Positions 12,124 to 24,308 of a DNA stretch of 64,000 bases are shown piece after piece. Within the stretch, counting starts at the first letter, position 1; every line of letters starts with the position of its first letter. Below the pieces are notes generated by a model. The model was not told where the DNA came from and ran no database searches. It saw only the letters and a program-made list of their open reading frames with translations. Origin of the DNA: Sinotaia quadrata. Taxonomy: Eukaryota; Mollusca; Gastropoda; Architaenioglossa; Viviparidae. The DNA is taken from the NCBI GenBank assembly GCA_028829895.1, contig CM054180.1:97462135-97526134 (forward strand), read 5' to 3'. Position numbers and translations under genes: made by a program.

Positions 12124-12258
12124 ATTCAATCAGTCAATTACTTATTTATTACTCATGCATTTGTATTATTAACATAATTTGATTGTTTTATTCAATCAGT
12201 CAATTACTTATTTATTACTCATGCATTTGTATTATTAACATAATTTGATTGTTTTATT
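12124..12258. repeat. 66-bp direct duplication
   Basis: Two adjacent near-perfect copies starting attcaatcagtcaattact at 12124 and 12190. Confidence 0.93.
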
Positions 12259-12355
12259 CTAATCAATTTATTACTTTATTTTCTAACTTCAACCAACAAG
12301 ATGTTATCCACCAAATCAATGTGAGGTCCATTATTTTCTAAAATCACTTACTGGA

Positions 12356-12850
12356 AATGTGTGTGTTGTGTATATGAAAGTGTGTGTGTGTGGGAGAGAG
12401 AGAGAGAAAGAGAGAGAGAAAGAGAGTGTGTGTTGCGTATATATTTGTGGTGTGTATGTGTATGGGTGGGTGGGTGTATGAGAGAGCATTTATGTGCTGT
12501 TTATGTTTATGTCGTGTGCTTGTGTGTGGTGTGTGTGTGTATGAGAGAGTATGTGTGTCATGTGTATATGAGAGAATATATGTTGTGTATTTATTTGTAT
12601 GTTGTGTGTATGTATGTGTTGTGTGTATGAGAGAATATGTGTATGTGTGTTATGTGTACGTTATTTGTATGTATGTGTTTTGTGTATGAGAGAGTATTGT
12701 GTTTTGTGTATGTGTATGTATGTGTGTTGTGCGTATGTATGTGTTGTATGAGAAAGTGTGTAGTGTGTCTACGTGTATGTATGTTTATGCTGTGTGTAGT
12801 ATGTGTATATTGTGTGTATGACAGAGTATGTGTGTATATGTGTGTATGAA
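12356..12850. repeat. GT/GA-rich simple-repeat region
   Basis: Long T/G-rich tract with interspersed atgagagagta motifs and a short GA run near 12392-12425. Frames open on both strands come from composition. Confidence 0.85.
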
Positions 12851-13739
12851 ATAGTATTTGTGTGTCTGAATATTGGAAGATAGAGGTTCTAAATATATCC
12901 ATATTTCAAAGTTCAAAACTAGAGAGAAAAGGAAAAGAAAGAAAAAAATATTTGCACACGACATGTGCCTGTGGATTTCAAAAAATAGTCGAACATCGAC
13001 AGCATATACCCTTACATTTTTCTAACTCGTCCAACAGACGTGACTGCGCATGACATGAAATAGACACGATTCGGTTTCTTCAGTGTCGCGTAATTTCATT
13101 ACCAATCAGTAACTTTAAATGCTTTCTATAAAACATTTTTTTTCTCGTCTCGTCGCTTTCTATGGCGTTGACAAGAACAGAGATAGACAAAGTAGGTGAC
13201 CAGTTGTTTGTTAAGGTTTGCATGTCTTTGTATGCGACAGTTTGTTTATATTCATGGAAACGCGTATCTACGAATGCATGTAGTTGTTTTGCTTTTGTTG
13301 AATGCGACTTTTGTATGTGAGCGTTTGCTTATACACTTGTGTGCTGGTATACCTGTGAGTTGTGTGTGAATGTGCGCTTGTGTTTATGTATATGCATGTA
13401 AGGTTGCGTGCGTGTATTTGTCTGTGAGAGTATATGTTGAGGGTGGCGGGGTTCTAAATTGCACAAGTTATGGCGCAGTAATAATGTTTTATATATATAT
13501 ATACAACTCAACAGTTAATAACTTAATTTATTAATTTATCACTTAAACATCTTCACATGGTTCAGTCATAATATTAATAAGAGAGCTAGAAAACATCACG
13601 TTACATAGTCAAATGTTAACAGCAAGACATCGATCAGGGTCTCGTGATCTCACTAAGTATATGTAGGGAGACAGATTAACAGCATACGTCAAAGCGCGAA
13701 AGCCGAAAGTGCCCCCTACATTAGCAAGCAATCATACGT
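12851..13739. other. Intergenic, nothing recognised
   Basis: Unique sequence with a GT-rich patch near 13330-13400 and a short TA run near 13490. No gene supported. Confidence 0.45.
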
Positions 13740-13976
13740 CAGTGGTCCCCAAACTTTCTCGGCTCACGGTGCCCTTAGTGCATCAGGACTTTTTTCACGG
13801 CGTCCTTAGTGCATCAGGATTTTTCCAAGGTGCCTTTAGTGTATCTGGATTTTTTCAATGGCGCCCGAAGATGGAAAACACCTACCAATTGCGTTTGTTA
13901 GTGCGGTTAGGTTAGATATTTTTTTTAAAACGCAGCGCCATTTTGAGTTGGTCGGGGCGCACACTTTGCGAAACAC
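13740..13976. mobile_element. Non-autonomous hAT-like element (MITE)
   Basis: The left end CAGTGGTCCCCAAACTTT matches the typical hAT-superfamily terminus. The right end read in reverse, GTGTTTCGCAAAGTGTGCG, is a degraded counterpart. Flanking 8-mers tcatacgt and gtacatgt share 5 of 8 positions, weak support for an 8-bp target duplication. The interior has three copies of a block around ccttagtgcatcagga and no transposase frame. Confidence 0.55.
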
Positions 13977-13986
13977 GTACATGTAA

Positions 13987-14418
13987 CAGTCTTATAAATA
14001 ACAAGACAATGGAACACATTACTGTATCTCAGTCCCATAAATAGCAGAGAGTTAAAGAAAATCAAGTATCTCAGTCATAAATTGCAAGACAATGAAACAC
14101 ATTACGTATCTCAGTCTATAAATAGCAGAGAGTTAAAGAAAATCAAGTATCTCAGTCATAAATTGCAAGACAATGATATGTATCTCAGTCTATAAATAGC
14201 AAGACAATGAAACACATTACGTATCTCAGTCTATAAATAGCAGAGAGTTAAAGAAAATCAAGTATCTCAGTCATAAATTGCAAGACAATGAAACACATTA
14301 CGTATCTCAGTCCCATAAATAGCAGGAGAGTTAAACAAAATCATCAAGTATCTCAGTCCTGTAGATAACAAGCCAATGAAACAAGGTCACGTATCTCGGT
14401 CTATAAATAGCAAGACTC
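13987..14418. repeat. Minisatellite, core gtatctcagtctataaatag
   Basis: About ten copies of a 33-41 bp unit alternating between caagacaatgaaacacatta and cagagagttaaagaaaatca endings, a higher-order two-part repeat. Confidence 0.92.
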
Positions 14419-16035
14419 TTAAAGTACTTGACAAAAGCCTCAATCAACAACATTCAACTGTTCGTGACCCACAAATGTTGGAGACGAGACAGCGTACTTA
14501 GGATCTGTTTATTATGCTAAAAGCGATGGTAGTTAATAAGTCTGATTGGTTAATCATTATTTAAACTCAGTAGCTACAAAAAAAAATGCAGAGAATCAAA
14601 CCTAAGCATAACACTCGCTGGTAAATTCATGATTCCAAAGTTACGGTTCCAATAGATCGATACAAAACGTCCTGACTAGAGGTATTGTCACTAATAATAA
14701 CTAGTTATATTAATATAAATTACACAGGTGTTGTGAGTGAAAACTTTATTCTTACAATTCTACACTAATTATTATTTTATTTGAAATTCTTCTTATAAAG
14801 TAACATAAATATTTGTTGTATTGGAACAATATGCTTGCTTCCTTGTGTGTTTGTTTATTTGCTTTTGTTTGCTTAGGTTTTCTTTTGTTGTCTGTTTGTG
14901 AGTGGGTGTGAATGCAAGTAATGTGACATCTTTTGTTTTGTTGTCTGTTGTTGAGCGAATGTGACTTTCTTTCATTGTCTTAATATTATTTCGAATTGCT
15001 CTATTATCGTCCCCATGTTGCTGATTTATATCTTCATAGAGTAACATAGACTATCCTGTGAATTTATCTCGGTTGACTCGACAAGCAGAATTATCGGAGT
15101 TATCTACTGACGAACTAGATGGCGCTGTCAGGGCTGTCTGGCACGACACCATAAGTTCACCATTACAGATGTTTAAAAGAAGGTGAAAATTAGCCATTAA
15201 AAGAGAAGAGCAGAAAATACCAATTTGCAACAATGATAATTTAACCTGATAATTTAAAATAATTAATTCCGTTTCGTTTAGAAAATGTTACATATATAAA
15301 ACGGATTTGTGTTGTTTCCCAGAGCTCATTACATTAAGACCCTAGCGCATCAATACCAGAATCAAAGAACAATGCAAGTGGATTTTTTTCCCAAAACCGT
15401 GCAGTCAACTCATCTATTTTCTTTTTCTCCATCGACCCAGTTCCTTTATGAGATTCGCCTGCATGGTGGTCATGACAAAATAGGGTTTTTAGGATTAGAT
15501 GGAGCAAGTTTATTTAGACGGACATTTCCTGTCTTACGTCAATTTCTTAATGACGTCACATTATTACGTATTATGAAACTTTATGCATTTTATTTTTAGC
15601 GTCTTTCCTCGTATTGTTTGTGGTTACCTAAAAGTCACTATAGTCCTTTCAGTGATGGTAGCGGGTTTGTGTGTGTGTATATATATATTGTGTACCGTTG
15701 AAATCATCAGTAACATTTTTCATATCCAATTCCTGTAAAAATTGAACTCATGATGTCCCGGATGTAATAATAATGAGAAAATCATTTTCCTCCGAAGAAT
15801 ATTTTTTTTCTCATATGTAAACTGCAGTGACACCGATTAAGGAAAATAAACAAAAAATGTAACTTGGATTTCATTGGCATTGAGTATTTATTTAAAGACA
15901 GGATATATTAAAATGCGATGGGAGATGATATCCACAACTACTAGTCAACGTCTGTAGAAAAATAGGTGGAGGAATGTGCAAAAGAAATCAACCCTAATTT
16001 TCACCTCACATTTACTGAGAGGGTGAATCATTGCC
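14419..16035. other. Upstream region of GPCR-2
   Basis: AT-rich; a TGACGTCA palindrome lies at 15551-15558. A 96-codon frame at 15309-15599 shows no domain and is not called. No clear promoter motif. Confidence 0.45.
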
Positions 16036-17924
16036 ATGACCCCTGGATCACAAACTACGTCGCCGGATTTCAATTCGACAAACTCTGCTGACAAAGTATG
16101 GACCTCCAAAGAAATCGACCGATATCTAGAACAGCAAAGCCTGCAAGCGTGGGAGAGTCGTATAACAGTTATAACCTTTTTTACCATTCTCATTCCACTT
16201 GGATTCTTTGGGAACATTGTTATTATTTTGGTGTATCTGAATCGCTTTAATCCAAACTCTAGTGGAGACCTCGTTTTGGCCAGAAGCATGCTGAACGTGC
16301 TAACTATCATCATTTCTATTCCCCTCCAGCTTGTCTCTATCCGCTTCGCTTACAACGCCCATGATGTGGCATTATGCAGAGCGGTGTTTGTGTTTGAGCA
16401 CGTTCCGACAGAAGCATCCCTCATGTTTCTGGTACTGATCGCTTTCGAACGTTATCGTCGAGTTTGTCAGCCTTTAAAGAGGCAGATGTCTAGGAAAGAG
16501 GCCTGGAAACTATCGGCTGCTGCCATTTTTTTCATCAGCATGATCTTAGGTGTGTTCACGCCGATGTTTGGGATCATCTCGATGCCGACTGTACACCCTA
16601 AGGTACAGGCCAGAATGTGCTGGATACGTGTCGACCAGTATGGTCCTTTGCTTTACACATGTTTTAAAGCTACGCTCACCATCATGGTCGTGGTGGGTCT
16701 GATTGCCACAGTGTTCCTTTATATTCGCATCGCTCACAGTTTAAGTGAGCGCAAAATATCGGGTGGTAGATTGACGTCATGCACCGGGAGTTTTGACTCA
16801 AGGAAGTTTTCTGTCACGTTCCCAAGCCTTACAAACCTGAGGGTCACCAGTAGTGTTCAAAGCACTAGCAACATCCCGACCACCCTCAATAAAGGCCCCC
16901 AAGTGTTAAGTCAAACCGTAAGTTCCCCTTGTTTATCTACCGGTGGTCCTTCGCAAGAGGAAATTCCCCGCGTTCGGGCAGCGAGGCCCTCGGTAACCTT
17001 TTCCTCTCCAGCTATCATCGGCCCTGGTCCTCCAGAGACTAATGGTCCCCATTCTCAGGTAGGGAGTTCCAAGGGAGCCGTTTCCTCTCGAGCTAGCAGC
17101 AACAACACCAGAAAAATATCCCAGGTCTTAAATCTAACCGCACCTTTCACGCGACCTCCTGTCGCTGGTCCTACAATGGGTAATGGTCCCAATTCTCAGG
17201 TAGCAAGTCCCGAGAGAGTTGTTTCCTTTCCGTTGACAACCAGCATTACTGCAGCTGACAAAGATACTCAAAACAGTAACGCTCTGCCTGCTGGCAAAGA
17301 CGGTGCTGTTACCATTGATGCCATTCCTGAAAATATTTCTGAAGGCACCACTAGGTCCGAAGAATCTTTCACGTCGACAACAGAAGAAAACGCATTGCAA
17401 TCATCTTTCACCTGGGCTATTTCTGGAGTCTCCAACTTCGCAAGATCGCTAACCAGTGACAACAGAAATACACCCGAGCATCTTGAGGTAGCGCCACGGG
17501 CCGTAAAACAGGATGCAGAGGAAACAGCAATTTCACCAAGCAAAACACTTCACAACACATTCAAAAATGATGCCGACTTGGGCCTGCCTGTTTCCCACCA
17601 GGTTCATTCAAGATCGCTAACCAGTGACAACAGAAATACACCCGAGCATCCTGAGGTAGCGCCACGGGCCGTAAAACAAGATGCAAAGGAAACAGCAGTT
17701 TCACCAAGCGAAACATTCACAAATGTTGCCGACTTGGGCCTGCCTGTGTCCCACCAGGTTCATTCAACGTCTACAGTCGATAGAAGACGGTTATCAGTGT
17801 ATTCCATCGCAACCGGATCAAAAGGCTTTGGATTGTCGAAAAAAGCGAGTTTAAAAGTAGCGAAACTTATGGTCGCCATGATCTTATCTTATGCCATTAC
17901 AGGACTGCCTCATGTTCTGAGCAG
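16036..17924 (+). CDS. GPCR-2 exon 1: divergent class A receptor, N-terminus to TM6
   Basis: 629 codons plus two bases, aligning with GPCR-1, -3 and -4 through TM6. Shared features are the N-terminal helix VWTSKEIDRYL, Asn60 (1.50), Cys114 and Cys195, and the ECL2 signature FTP...PT...CW. It departs from the family at key sites. Position 2.50 is Asn87 instead of Asp, the DRY site is ERY (138-140), and the TM6 toggle tryptophan is Gly623 (AITGLP), though Pro625 stays. Loop 3 is about 365 residues and holds a 56-residue duplication. The donor AGCAG|GTGGGC is phase 2 like its paralogs. No TM7 exon was found before GPCR-3. It may be a functionally divergent receptor, a truncated protein or a decaying gene; the long intact frame argues against an old pseudogene. 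Start: ATG in context gccATGa before the conserved motif. Confidence 0.85.
17443..17769 (+). repeat. In-frame 168-bp tandem duplication in GPCR-2 loop 3
   Basis: Codons 470-525 and 526 to about 579 are tandem copies beginning RSLTSDNRNTPEH and ending LGLPVSHQVHS. The second is shorter by a few codons. The duplication keeps the frame and lies in the cytosolic loop. Confidence 0.95.
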
Positions 17925-18300
17925 GTGGGCACGAGGGAATTTTCTAAAGATGGGCATAAGAGGGTTATTTACAAGGTGAGAATGAGGGAGTTTTGTATCG
18001 ATAGACGTAAGAGAGTTGTTTACAAGGTGAGAATGGGGTTATTTACAAGGTGAGAATGGGGGGGGTGTTGTATAAATAGACGTAAGAGGGTTGTTTACAA
18101 GGTGAGAATGTGGTTATTTACAAGGTGAGAATGAGGGAGTTTTGTATCGATAGACGTAAGAGGGTTGTTTACAAGGTGAGAATGGGGTTATTTACAAGGT
18201 GAGAAGGGGGGTTGTTTTATAAATAGACGTAAGAGGGTTGTTTACAAGGTGAGAATGGGGTTATTTACAAGGTGAGAAGGGGGGTTGTTTTATAAATAGA
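17925..18300 (+). repeat. Splice-donor minisatellite at GPCR-2 exon 1 border
   Basis: Tandem array whose units end tttacaag and begin gtgagaatg, so each junction reads ACAAG|GTGAGA, a strong 5' splice-site consensus. About nine such junctions are present. The first 51 bp of the intron (17925-17975) align without gaps to the next 51 bp at 39 of 51 positions, so the authentic donor at 17924/17925 is the first diverged unit. Later units alternate 51-bp and shorter lengths. A related agGTGGGCAtag sequence recurs near 18363. Confidence 0.88.
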
Positions 18301-18969
18301 ATGCGGGAGTTTTGTACAAGATGGTTGTTTATACGATGAGCATTAGAGATTTTTTATTTAATAGGTGGGCATAGAAAGGTTTCTGGTTTTTTGTGTAAGA
18401 TACTTGTGGCGTGACTCGTTGGAATATAGGAGTAACATAAAATGATCCGGGGGGGGGGGGTGATGGAGAACGTTTCAGTTGATTTTTATTCATCCTCCAA
18501 AGGTTGTAAAACCTTTATACATATTAGTATGTTTGGCTTTTTTATTTTAATAAATTAACCATAAGCTTGATATATCCATATTTTGTAAAAACATTTTAAT
18601 GGTTGTCAATCTTCATTAATTATTTCAATGTTATTGAAAAATTTATGGACGTACAATTATATGCTATTGAAGAGACAAGTAGCTATCATTACAAATTATA
18701 ATGCATTATAAAACATAATAATAATGAGGACATTCGTACTATGTAGATATATATAAGCCTAAGAATATTGATCTGCAGTAAAATTATGAGTAAAGTGATT
18801 CATTTACTTATTTCCAATCAAAACTAATAGAATAAATTTTAAACTCTTCAAAATAACAAATCCTTTGATAATATAAACTTCTCTCAAGCCATAAAATGAA
18901 TGAAGAATTGAAGGTACTGAAAGAAATATGCCTTAAAAAAATATAGCAGTTATTGATTGGATGGTGCGA
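18301..18969. other. Downstream of GPCR-2 exon 1, nothing recognised
   Basis: AT-rich sequence with a G run near 18450. No TM7-type exon was found. Confidence 0.5.
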
Positions 18970-19182
<213 letters not shown>

Positions 19183-20170
19183 TGTGAAATATATGGTTTA
19201 TATTGTGAAGTTATCTAACCGTCCCTCAAGGTTATATATGAATAATTAATTAGCAAATATTAATTATCAAATCCACAATTAACCTTCGACCGGGTCTTCA
19301 TCTTTTGCAGTCAGGGAGACTAAGTCAAGCCCTAGGATCTACAATTATGATTAATTTTTTCCCTCTCCTAGGTGTTACTCGTCCTGAGTGAAAATGCAAT
19401 CTTATTAAAATGTATTAATTAGGTATTACAGCAAATTCTCTCTCGCCCGCACACTTCCCACAGTTTGAGGGGTTCTTTTTCCAAAACTATGTATGACTGA
19501 CTTTTAAATGACTTATTTTTGGCAGAGCCCCCACCCCCAAACTTACATACTTCCTTTAGAAATTTGACTTAATCCAAAGTGGAAAAAGAATAAATCAACA
19601 ATTTTATTAACTATATAATTAACGAAATAATTTTTAAAAAATCATTTATACATTATTTACAAGTAGATCACAATATATACATTAATTCTTGAAAATGATA
19701 ATTAAATCTTTCAGTTTAGATTGTTCAGTGTCTTTCAGTTCATATCAAGAAAAATCTAATATTAAATCTTTACTAAACTTTAGATTATGACAATCAGAAA
19801 TTAGAAGAAAAAGGAAAAATCATTGTAAGACATTACAACATGAACTGAGAGCTGGACACGCATTCACCTGATTTTTCCATGTGTCCCTTGATGTGAACTC
19901 GTCCCTGAAGCTTCCAGGTGCAAAGCAATATAGATGCAGATATGCGGCCACCAGTCTGTTAATGATGCACAATGTCTGGTATTCTTTACATTCCAAAAAA
20001 AATTATATAATCACCAAACTCAGCACAAGTTTTTTTGTTCACATATTATTTACAAGAATTTAATGATAAAAATTAAAACGAATTTTGTCATAAATAAGAA
20101 TTAATATAAAAATATTTGGAAAATATATATTTAATTAATTAGGTGCATTGATTTACATTTTTTCTGTCAC
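19183..20170. other. Intergenic or intron, nothing recognised
   Basis: AT-rich. On the minus strand, around 19870-19975, all three frames are open between an acceptor-like and a donor-like site, so no frame can be preferred and no exon is called. Confidence 0.4.
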
Positions 20171-20262
<92 letters not shown>

Positions 20263-20300
20263 GAATGGACAGACAGAGACAGACAGATGGATGGACGGAC
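20171..20300. repeat. (GATA)n/(GACA)n microsatellite
   Basis: GATA units for about 90 bp, then GACA and GGAC variants. Confidence 0.97.
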
Positions 20301-20356
20301 GTGATTTTAGACTGAAGACAAAAACGCAGGTGTTATAATGCCTATTCTTTATATAC

Positions 20357-20553
20357 AGGTGGATACTCCCGCTTAAAACGCCAGTCGATATGTGCCCGAA
20401 TATTGTTAATTGTATGTCCGATGTCTATGGTGTGGTCATGAGATCCCAGTATCTCTGCGTTGCGACAGATATCCTGATCTTCATATCGCTCGACACGCGC
20501 TTCAAGTTTGAATGCAGTCTTCTTTTGAAACGGTTGAAAAAACATGTTTCTAT
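20357..20553 (-). CDS. Candidate internal exon, function unknown
   Basis: A minus-strand frame of about 65 residues starts just after tctactgcag and runs to a weak donor-like CCT|GTATAT. It includes KKTAFKLEARVERYEDQD and then INNIRAHIDWRFKREYPP. The mixed charged and hydrophobic composition without repeats looks like real protein. I do not recognise a family and found no partner exon with matching phase, so it may be chance or a relic. The upstream end lies inside a 52-bp tandem array, which weakens the case. Confidence 0.25.
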
Positions 20554-20706
20554 CTGCAGTAGATAACGAACAGTAACCGAAGTATTTCATCAGTCATATT
20601 TTGATCTGGAGTAGAAAACGAATTGTTGACGAAGTATTTCATCAGTCATATTTTGATCTGAAGTAGATAACGAATTGTTGACGAAGTATTTCCTCAGCCA
20701 TATTTT
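20527..20706. repeat. 52-bp tandem repeat, three copies
   Basis: Units start gaagtatttcatcagtcata at 20579, 20631 and 20683. Confidence 0.92.
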
Positions 20707-21209
20707 GACATTGTAGAAGTGAATGGTATTCTTTCATTAACAGTAACACTTTTCAAATAATTAACTTCCAGAAATATTACAATTTGTCAAAAATTTTCGA
20801 ACATAAAATTTTACAAACACATACGATAGTCCTAGTTTTGGGTACACTAATTCAAGAATAAAGAATGTATTATTGAAGTTTTTTCGTTTAATAAAGTCGT
20901 TCCTTAATTTGTGAAAGTTTAATTTTGGCAAGACAACGAATAGCATATTAAACAAAGAACTTAGATTGAATAAGACAGAGGTTTAATTTTTTTCAAATTC
21001 AATTTGAATGGAGTGTTTTTTATGATGCTGTCTCTGTTGTTTCTCCTTTGTTTTTGTTTGTGTATTTTGCTCATGTGACTTATGAATGTGTACAGTTTGG
21101 AATAGATTACTGTCATTTTCTTATTTATTAAACCACGTGCTTGTGACTAACTTGCTTGTTTTAGTGCAATTATTTGCGTTAATTTTTTTCTTAAAATATT
21201 TCTTTACAG
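20707..21209. other. Nothing recognised
   Basis: AT-rich unique sequence without supported features. Confidence 0.45.
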
Positions 21210-21331
21210 AAGTGCTTCCCAGCCGTATTTTATCTCCCGACACAAAGTTCCTAATGTATTTACGTGGCGATCCTACTTCCTACCCCGTTCCCCTGCTAAT
21301 TTGTGTCGTAACCTGAGGCTGGGAAGCACTG
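21210..21331. mobile_element. Short hAT-like MITE
   Basis: Ends form an inverted repeat: AGTGCTTCCCAGCC at 21211-21224 and its complement up to the terminal G at 21331. A second inverted match, CGACACAAA, lies further in on both sides. CAGTGCTTCCCA is a hAT-type terminus. About 120 bp with no coding capacity; no clear 8-bp target duplication was seen. Confidence 0.6.
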
Positions 21332-21591
21332 TTTTTTTCTGCATAACATTACGTTTTGAGGGCAAAAATTGTTATGTATACATTTTTTGTGTGTGTGGTG
21401 AGGAGGTTGATTTTGATTTGTGATTTTTATTTAAAATTATTTTATTGATTTGATTTCATTTCTTTTGGGTGATTTGGAGGTTGGTCTTGTCAATGTTCTG
21501 TAAAGTAGTCAGATAGAACTACTAGTTCCTAAGTGGTATGAAGACTTTCTTATGTACGTCTTTTCCCTAATGATTATGATTATGATTATGA

Positions 21592-21770
21592 TTTGGGTGG
21601 TTGTGTGTTTTAAGGATTCACATTAATGAGTCTGGTTGTTGTGTGTTTCTAGGACTCACATTAATGACTCGGGTTGTTGTGTGTTTTTAGGACTCACATT
21701 AATGACTCGGGTTGTTGTGTGTTTTTAATGACTTGGGTTGTGTGTTTTTAGGACTCACATTAATGACAGT
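21592..21770. repeat. 39-bp minisatellite
   Basis: About five copies of ttgttgtgtgtttttaggac plus tcacattaatgactcggg, one of them shortened. Confidence 0.92.
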
Positions 21771-22628
21771 TATCAATTCAAAGAGTGCAGTGAAACGGAT
21801 ATAGAAGGCCGTCGTGTTTTGGCAAGCCAGAGAAAATGACGTGACATTTCTAAATAAATAAATAGATTGGGATGTGTGTTCAGTTATGCTATATATGTGA
21901 CCACACGCTAAATAGAATATAATAATATTTCAATTTAGTAATTTACCAGAACACAGTTATCAACTTCGTTCTTTGAATTAATAGTAAAGTCTTTCACTAG
22001 ATGCAATTGTTTGCTATTGACATCATTTATCATGAAAGCAGTCTTTGTCACAAAGAGACTCTGAGGCAGAGTAACATTAAAATTATATTTAAACGCAAAC
22101 GTCTCGAAAAGATATACAAACCATGATCCAGTACAAACGAGAATTCAATATTAATAAAGTTACAAAATGAAACTTTTCGCTACATCATAGATTAATGAGC
22201 TTAATGTATTTTCATTAATAAGAAAATGCATTTAGTAAACTAATAATTATTTATCTGACTATAGACTGTATAGTTTATGTTTGGATGGGTATGTATGTAT
22301 TTGTATGATATATATTATTTGTACAAGCAGGTATATACATGCATATGTTGGTGATAGTAACTGAAAATGCACGAATATGAGTTTTTGTCTTTGTTTTACG
22401 TCATTTTACTTAATACGTCGCATGATAAATCATTATGTACGTAATAGTAACGAGAAATAGATATATGAAGCCTCCTAAAAGTCGGACATTTCATAACTAT
22501 ATCAAACTTGTAATACGTGTACATGCATTATTAAATGTTATTTTATACCCTATCATATAATCTCAAATATTTTATTTATAATTCTGTTTGTATGACATTC
22601 TGAAGTGTCCATAATTCTCGTGTGTTTG
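21771..22628. other. Nothing recognised
   Basis: AT-rich sequence lacking exons or repeats above background. Confidence 0.5.
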
Positions 22629-22632
22629 TATA

Positions 22633-22713
<81 letters not shown>

Positions 22714-22735
22714 CTGAGTGTGTGTGTGAGTGTGT
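22629..22735. repeat. (GT)n microsatellite
   Basis: About 90 bp of GT, then gtgtgag variants. Confidence 0.96.
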
Positions 22736-22886
22736 TGCATTCCAGCATTTGTTTAAAGACCCTGTCTCAGCATGAGTATTTAAAGGTTGTTAATTTTTAA
22801 CGTTACACCTAAGCTGACAATGGACTGGTTGCCAGACATATCCTTCAGTCTCTACAAATTAACTTTCTCGGTTTAGATATTAATAT

Positions 22887-23130
22887 GGGAATTTACATTA
22901 GCGAGTAGCCTACTAGGGAATTTACATTAGCGAGTAGCCACCTAGGGAATTTACATTAGCGAGTAGCCACCTAGGGAATTTACATTAGCGAGTAGCCACC
23001 TAGGGAATTTACATTAGCGAGTAGCCACCTGGGGAATTTACATTAGCGAGTAGCCTACTAGGGAATTTTCATTAGCGAGTAGCCACCTAGGGAATTTACA
23101 TTAGCGAGTAGCCACCTAGGGAATTTACAT
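22887..23130. repeat. 29-bp tandem repeat
   Basis: Eight and a half near-identical copies beginning gggaatttacattagcgagt and ending agccaccta. Confidence 0.96.
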
Positions 23131-23173
23131 TGCTGTAATTCGTAAATTGCACACGCTATAGAGCACTACTAGT

Positions 23174-23306
23174 TTTCTTTGATAAGCTGTAAAACTAATT
23201 TCGAGAATAATGTATTTTCTTTGATAAACTGTAAAAGTAATTTCGAGAAAAATGTATTTTCTTTGATAAACTGTAAAACTAATTTCGAGAATAATGTATT
23301 TTCTAA
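23174..23306. repeat. 42-bp tandem repeat, three copies
   Basis: Units contain ctttgataaactgtaaaact and tttcgagaataatgta with few differences. Confidence 0.93.
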
Positions 23307-24112
23307 TTCATATATGTAACTAGTAAAGTGGAGGACTATTACTGAGCTGTAATTGATGAATTGATTGAGTATTTAGGAAGTTGTTTTGATTTTGTCATTG
23401 TATGACAACTGATGATGATAACTGATAATGTTGTAATCCATGATAATGAATGATGCCTTTTACTATGATGTTAGATTATAATATTACGTTAACACTTGAT
23501 TGGAATGCAAGAGTGATAAAGAATTAAAATTATCATTGCTTTAGGAGTGGAGTGATATTGTAAGAACCGTGCGTAGCTGTCACTGTTGTCATAAAGCATA
23601 TAAATGACGATTGAACGGTTGGATTACAAGGACTGTTATTTATCCTTTGGCCTAGCTGAGGGCCTTGTTTGGGACCTAAAATGCCTAATTCGAGAGAATC
23701 ATTGGTTGCCTTAGCTCGAAGCTACAGGAGACAACCCAGGACTATCGTCAGGCGAATGCTGGCTCAAGAATCGACTAGACAGGACATCGTGCGGCCTTGA
23801 CATTGCTGTCTATCACCGCCAACGAATCAGCTGAGCAGAGAGAAGAAAGATTCAGAACCCTTGTGCACCAACTGTCAATTGAAACAGACTGGGAATAGAG
23901 TGAGGATTGATGCGCGTGTTCGTTCTAACTTCCTATAACTTGTACATTTCAATTTTATAACTTTTATTATTAAAGTATTGTATCTTTCTCCTCATCTTGA
24001 TTAATCCTTTGAACGACCGATAATTAGGATTGATTGGAGCGAGCTGTGTATTGGGTGATCGAATGTTATATTAATTAAGAGAAGATAATCTTTGTGATCC
24101 CAAAAGCAACTT
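23307..24112. other. Intergenic, possible old element
   Basis: The part at about 23640-23900 is richer in GC than its surroundings and has short gag-like frames broken by stops. Evidence is too thin to name an element. Confidence 0.3.
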
Positions 24113-24308
24113 TAACTAGTCTGCTAGTCATTGTGTTAAATTGAATAATTTCCCCACTAGATTATTGCAACAGGAGTTAACTAGTCTGCTCGTCATTGTG
24201 TTAAGGTGAATAATTTCCCCACTAGATTATTGCAACAGGAATTAACTAGTCTGCTCGTCATTGTGTTAAATTGAATAATTTCCCCACTAGATTATTGCAA
24301 CAGGAGTT
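24113..24308. repeat. 65-bp tandem repeat, three copies
   Basis: Units start taactagtctgctcgtcatt and include tttccccactagattattgc. Confidence 0.95.

Noticed and set aside
19866..19975. Minus-strand candidate exon
   Set aside because: All three frames are open between the putative splice sites, so there is no frame preference and no coding evidence.
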